A stretch of DNA of 64,000 nt from Anaerocolumna aminovalerica (GTDB taxonomy: Bacteria > Bacillota > Clostridia > Lachnospirales > Lachnospiraceae). The stretch spans positions 66,048-130,047 of the forward strand of contig NZ_FOWD01000005.1 of assembly GCF_900115365.1 (NCBI RefSeq), read 5' to 3'. A model generated the notes under the pieces. That model had not been told where the DNA came from. It saw only the letters and a list, made by a program, of their open reading frames with translations, and did no database searches. Position numbers and translations under genes: made by a program. Positions 60,328 through 64,000 of this stretch are shown piece by piece (the stretch's first letter is position 1; each line of letters begins with the position of its first letter).

Positions 60328-62949
60328 TTATTTATTGTTGAGTACTGCCTGAGCTGCTGCAAGTCTAGCAATTGGCACACGGTATGGTGAACAGGATACA
60401 TAGTTCAAACCAACCTTATGGCAGAATTCGATAGTGGATGGATCTCCACCATGTTCTCCACAGATACCTAATTTTAAATTAGGGCTTGTTGAACGGCCTT
60501 TTTCAGCTGCCATTTGAACAAGTTGTCCAATACCTTCCTGGTCAAGTCTGGCAAATGGATCTGACTCGTAAATCTTGTTAGAGTAGTAAGAATCTAAGAA
60601 CTTACCAGCATCATCACGAGAGAATCCGAATGTCATCTGAGTTAAGTCGTTTGTACCGAAGGAGAAGAATTCAGCTTCTTCTGCGATTTCGTTAGCAAGT
60701 AAGCATGCACGAGGGATTTCGATCATAGTACCAACCATGTACTTAATGTCAGAACCGTATTCAGCGATTACTTTTTCTGCTGTTTCAACAACAACATCTT
60801 TAACGAATTTTAATTCTCTCTTCTCACCAACTAATGGAATCATGATTTCAGGAACGATATCGTATCCTTTTTCATTCTTAACTTCAATAGCTGCTTCCAT
60901 AACAGCTCTTGTCTGCATCTTAGCGATTTCTGGGTAAGTTACAGCAAGACGGCATCCTCTGTGTCCCATCATAGGGTTGAACTCATGTAAGGAATCGCAA
61001 GTAGCTTTTACTTCTTCCACAGTAAGACCCATATCATTTGCTAATTCTTTAATATCTTCTTCATTAGTAGGTACGAATTCATGTAATGGTGGATCTAAGA
61101 AACGGATTGTAACCGGTCTTCCTTCCATTGCTTCGTAAATACCTTTAAAGTCACCTTTTTGGAAAGGAATTAACTCTTCAAGAGCTGCTTCTCTTGCTTC
61201 CACTGTCTTAGAAAGAATCATCTTTCTAATCTTAGGAATTCTGTCTTCATTAAAGAACATATGCTCTGTACGGCAAAGACCGATACCTTCTGCACCAAAT
61301 TTAACTGCGTTAGCAGCATCTTCTGGAGTATCAGCATTTGTTCTAACCTTTAATGTTCTGATTTCATCAGCCCATTGCATAAGTCTATCAAAGTTACCAC
61401 TGATAGTAGCTTCTTCTGTTGGAAGATCTCCCACATAAATTTTACCGGTAGAACCATCTAAGGAAATGTAATCTCCTTCTTTGATTGTTTCTCCGCCAAG
61501 TGTAAAATATTTTGCTTCTTCATTGATCTTAATTTCACCGCAACCGGATACACAGCAAGTTCCCATACCACGAGCTACTACCGCTGCGTGAGAAGTCATA
61601 CCACCACGTACTGTTAAAATACCCTCTGAAGCATGCATACCTTCAATGTCTTCCGGTGAAGTTTCCAGACGAACAAGAATAACTCTTTCGCCTTGATCAT
61701 GATGTTCTTTCGCTTCATCAGCAGTAAAATATACTCTACCTGCTGCTGCACCAGGAGATGCAGGTAGTGCACTTCCGATAGGTGTTGCTGCTTTAAGAGC
61801 AGCCTGATCAAATGCTGGGTGTAGTAATTGATCCAGGGATTTCGCATCAATTCTCTTAACAGCTTCTTCTTTTGTTATCTTTCCTTCATCTACTAAATCG
61901 CAAGCGATTTTTAAAGCAGCTGCAGCTGTTCTCTTACCGTTACGAGTTTGTAAGAAGTAAAGTTTTTTATCTTCAATTGTGAATTCCATGTCTTGCATAT
62001 CTTTGTAATGTTCTTCAAGTAAGTTTGCAATTCTCATGAATTCATCGTATACTTCCGGCATATCCTCATGTAGCCTTGTAATTGGCTGAGGAGTTCTGAT
62101 ACCTGCAACAACGTCTTCACCTTGTGCATTGATTAAGTATTCACCATAAATCTTAGCTTCACCAGTAGACGGGTTACGTGTAAATGCAACACCGGTTCCT
62201 GATGTATCACCCATGTTACCAAATACCATGGCTTGTACGTTAACAGCGGTTCCCCAATCTCCAGGAATGTCATTCATTCTTCTATAGTAGATTGCACGAG
62301 GGTTATCCCATGAGCGGAATACTGCTGTTATTGCTTCGATTAATTGTTCTGCTGGTTCCTGAGGGAAATCGGTTCCTTTTTCCTCTCTATATAATGCTTT
62401 AAATTGTGCAATAACATCTTTTAAATCTTCTGCTGTAAGGTCATTATCATAATGAACACCTTTTTTTTCTTTGATCTCATCTAAAACTCTTTCGAATTTA
62501 GATTTACTGATTTCCATAACTACGTCAGAGAACATTTGAATAAATCTTCTGTAGGAATCGTATGCAAATCTGGAATTACCAGTTTTCTTTGCAAAACCTT
62601 CTACAGCCACATCATTTAGGCCTAAGTTAAGGATAGTATCCATCATACCCGGCATAGAAGCTCTTGCACCAGAACGAACAGATACTAATAAAGGATTTTC
62701 TGTATCTCCGAATTTTTTGCCTTGTTGTTCTTCAAGATTTCTTAAAGCATCAAAGATTTGACCTTTAATTTCGTCTGATATAGTTTTATTATTGTTATAA
62801 TAATCTGTACACGCTTCTGTTGTAACAGTAAAACCTTGTGGAATAGGAAGTCCTAAATTAGTCATTTCAGCTAAGTTAGCTCCTTTACCACCAAGCAGAT
62901 TTTTCATATCTGCTTTACCTTCTTTAAACAAATATACCCATTTTGCCAT
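60328..62949 (-). CDS. ppdK: Pyruvate, phosphate dikinase
   Basis: 873 residues, cytoplasmic. Converts PEP, AMP and PPi to pyruvate, ATP and Pi (and the reverse), a key step in PPi-linked glycolysis of many Clostridia. Domains: N-terminal ATP-grasp (LLGGKGANLAEMTNLGLPIP), swivelling phospho-His domain (GGMTSHAAVVARGMGT with the catalytic His), and a C-terminal PEP-binding barrel (GLCRTEHMFF, FGTNDLTQMTFGFSRDDAGK, CGEHGGDPSTIEFC). Full length and intact. The gene uses many codons ending in T or A, consistent with high expression in this genome. 584 bases separate it from glyS. Confidence 0.96.
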   Translation of the reverse strand: MAKWVYLFKEGKADMKNLLGGKGANLAEMTNLGLPIPQGFTVTTEACTDYYNNNKTISDEIKGQIFDALRNLEEQQGKKFGDTENPLLVSVRSGARASMPGMMDTILNLGLNDVAVEGFAKKTGNSRFAYDSYRRFIQMFSDVVMEISKSKFERVLDEIKEKKGVHYDNDLTAEDLKDVIAQFKALYREEKGTDFPQEPAEQLIEAITAVFRSWDNPRAIYYRRMNDIPGDWGTAVNVQAMVFGNMGDTSGTGVAFTRNPSTGEAKIYGEYLINAQGEDVVAGIRTPQPITRLHEDMPEVYDEFMRIANLLEEHYKDMQDMEFTIEDKKLYFLQTRNGKRTAAAALKIACDLVDEGKITKEEAVKRIDAKSLDQLLHPAFDQAALKAATPIGSALPASPGAAAGRVYFTADEAKEHHDQGERVILVRLETSPEDIEGMHASEGILTVRGGMTSHAAVVARGMGTCCVSGCGEIKINEEAKYFTLGGETIKEGDYISLDGSTGKIYVGDLPTEEATISGNFDRLMQWADEIRTLKVRTNADTPEDAANAVKFGAEGIGLCRTEHMFFNEDRIPKIRKMILSKTVEAREAALEELIPFQKGDFKGIYEAMEGRPVTIRFLDPPLHEFVPTNEEDIKELANDMGLTVEEVKATCDSLHEFNPMMGHRGCRLAVTYPEIAKMQTRAVMEAAIEVKNEKGYDIVPEIMIPLVGEKRELKFVKDVVVETAEKVIAEYGSDIKYMVGTMIEIPRACLLANEIAEEAEFFSFGTNDLTQMTFGFSRDDAGKFLDSYYSNKIYESDPFARLDQEGIGQLVQMAAEKGRSTSPNLKLGICGEHGGDPSTIEFCHKVGLNYVSCSPYRVPIARLAAAQAVLNNK

Positions 62950-63372
62950 TTTAGTCTTTTTACCTCCTAAAATATCTGTTAATTGTTTGACTTATCGTCG
63001 ACATCCAACATTATAACACATGTTACATAAATAAGGGAAGATATTTTTATCTTTTTCATCGATTTTATAAAGATAAAATTGACTATTGACAAAATTCCTT
63101 GTAAATATGCCCTCTTAAAGGCATTTTTCATAAGTTATTTTATCTTTATAAATTTTAGGTCAGATCAATATTATACAGGTTTTCTGCAATATCGTTAAAT
63201 CTTAGATTTTATAAACTCAAAAGTTCCAACATTACCTTATACTGAAACGAGTTATAAAAATGTAAAAACTCAACTAAAACTTAGATATATACAGTTTTGC
63301 AAATATTTTAATCTAATTTCTAGGGAAAATTAGTATTATCTATTTCGTTTAAATTCTCACCAAAATACAAAA

Positions 63373-63489
63373 AACACCTCGAAAATTTATAGATTATCTG
63401 TAAAAGCAGGCAAAACAGCATTAGAATAGAGAATGCCACTGCACATTTGCACAGCTCCTTACAGATTTTATATAAATATCCGGGGTGTT
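63373..63489 (-). ncRNA. Structured intergenic RNA candidate between glyS and ppdK
   Basis: Nested pairing spans 117 bases: AACACCTCG with CGGGGTGTT (63373-63381, 63481-63489), ATTTATA with TATAAAT, ATCTGTAA with TTACAGAT (63396-63403, 63459-63466), and inner hairpins GCATT/AATGC (63418-63422, 63432-63436) and TGCA-CATT-TGCA (63440-63451). On the minus strand it is followed by TTTTTTG, so it may be the glyS terminator, a riboswitch-like leader of ppdK or an independent small RNA. The rest of 62950-63533 is AT-rich without recognised genes. Confidence 0.45.
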
Positions 63490-63533
63490 CTTATAATTTC
63501 AATAACTGAATATTACAATATCATCTTAATATA

Positions 63534-64000
63534 TTAAAATTCAAATTTCTGTTCAAAATAAGCCTTTAAATCCGCTATTTTAATGCGTTCCTGTTCCATT
63601 GTATCACGGTCACGAATGGTTACGGCTTGGTCTTCTACTGATTCAAAGTCATAAGTAATGCAGAATGGAGTACCAATTTCATCTTGTCTTCTATAACGTT
63701 TACCAATATTACCTCTGTCATCAAATTCACAGTTATAATATTTAGATAATTCTTGATATATTTTTTCTGCCCCTTCAGAGAGTTTCTTGGATAATGGTAA
63801 TACACCAATCTTAACCGGCGCTAATGCAGGATGGAAATGTAGAACCGTACGAACATCTCCTTCCCCAATTTCTTCTTCATCATATGCACCGCAAAGGAAT
63901 GCCAGTGTTACACGGTCAGCACCCAATGATGGCTCTACTACATAAGGCACGTATTTAATCTTCTTTTCATCATCAAAATAGCTCATATCTTCTTTGGATA
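63534..64000 (-). CDS. glyS: Glycyl-tRNA synthetase, C-terminal part (cut by window edge)
   Basis: The frame runs off the window end; the last 155 codons are present. [20 protein letters not shown] is class II motif 3 of the homodimeric (eukaryote/archaea-like) glycyl-tRNA synthetase, followed by the anticodon-binding domain ([40 protein letters not shown]). The upstream residues SKED continue the frame without a start, so the apparent ATG at 63986 is internal. Charges tRNA-Gly. Confidence 0.93.
   Translation of the reverse strand, partial: SKEDMSYFDDEKKIKYVPYVVEPSLGADRVTLAFLCGAYDEEEIGEGDVRTVLHFHPALAPVKIGVLPLSKKLSEGAEKIYQELSKYYNCEFDDRGNIGKRYRRQDEIGTPFCITYDFESVEDQAVTIRDRDTMEQERIKIADLKAYFEQKFEF

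Noticed and set aside
1-64000. tRNA, rRNA or CRISPR loci
   Set aside because: No cloverleaf-like segments, rRNA-like stretches or regularly spaced repeats were found by reading both strands.

Overview
The window is AT-rich DNA from a low-GC Firmicute, most likely an anaerobic member of the Clostridia close to Lachnospiraceae. The grounds are gene content only: a Rex repressor, YesM/YesN-type two-component systems paired with sugar ABC transporters, a GH94 phosphorylase, pyruvate phosphate dikinase, an iron alcohol dehydrogenase, a flavin/NuoG-type formate dehydrogenase and an MBOAT/DHHW/SGNH/DUF4358 cluster. No tRNA, rRNA or CRISPR array was seen.

Left part (1-23.6 kb). All genes except cardiolipin synthase and dapA are on the minus strand. 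First comes a metal/redox pair (HMA-TauE/SafE-cupredoxin fusion and a DUF2318 protein), then mobA and a two-gene NAD(P)-linked formate dehydrogenase. A cardiolipin synthase broken by a one-base A-run change follows. From 9.5 to 20 kb lies a sugar module: histidine kinase, binding protein, two permeases and response regulator, next to phosphoglucomutase and a GH94 cellobiose-type phosphorylase. Import, phosphorolysis to glucose-1-phosphate and conversion to glucose-6-phosphate fit together. A FUSC-HAD fusion, an AraC regulator and dapA close this part.

Island (23.6-29.6 kb). Three tightly packed minus-strand genes encode a ParB-like protein, a D12-class (Dam-like) DNA adenine methylase and an AAA ATPase with a TOPRIM-like C-terminus. 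They lie between two decayed IS91-family copies in direct orientation, plus a truncated gene fragment. This is the best candidate for an undescribed system. The inference is an anti-phage or modification-linked module moved by rolling-circle elements.

Middle part (29.6-41 kb). An OmpR-type two-component system sits beside a TraX-like membrane protein with an 11-bp tandem-repeat box. Next are a Na/phosphate symporter with a Pho-box-like repeat array, a plus-strand MBOAT/DHHW/SGNH/DUF4358 cell-surface acylation cluster, and an ECF sigma factor with its probable anti-sigma partner.

Right part (41-64 kb). A ribose-type ABC transporter is linked to a YesMN two-component system and to a degenerate RbsA paralogue whose nucleotide-binding motifs are largely lost. 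Further genes are a HAD nucleotidase, a YitT/YczE protein, a Crp/Fnr regulator, Rex with a Rex-type operator before an iron alcohol dehydrogenase, LysR, a serine beta-lactamase-like hydrolase and a MATE pump. A very small type I toxin-antitoxin locus, ppdK and the 3' end of glycyl-tRNA synthetase follow. Start codons were moved downstream from the longest reading frame where a ribosome binding site supported it.
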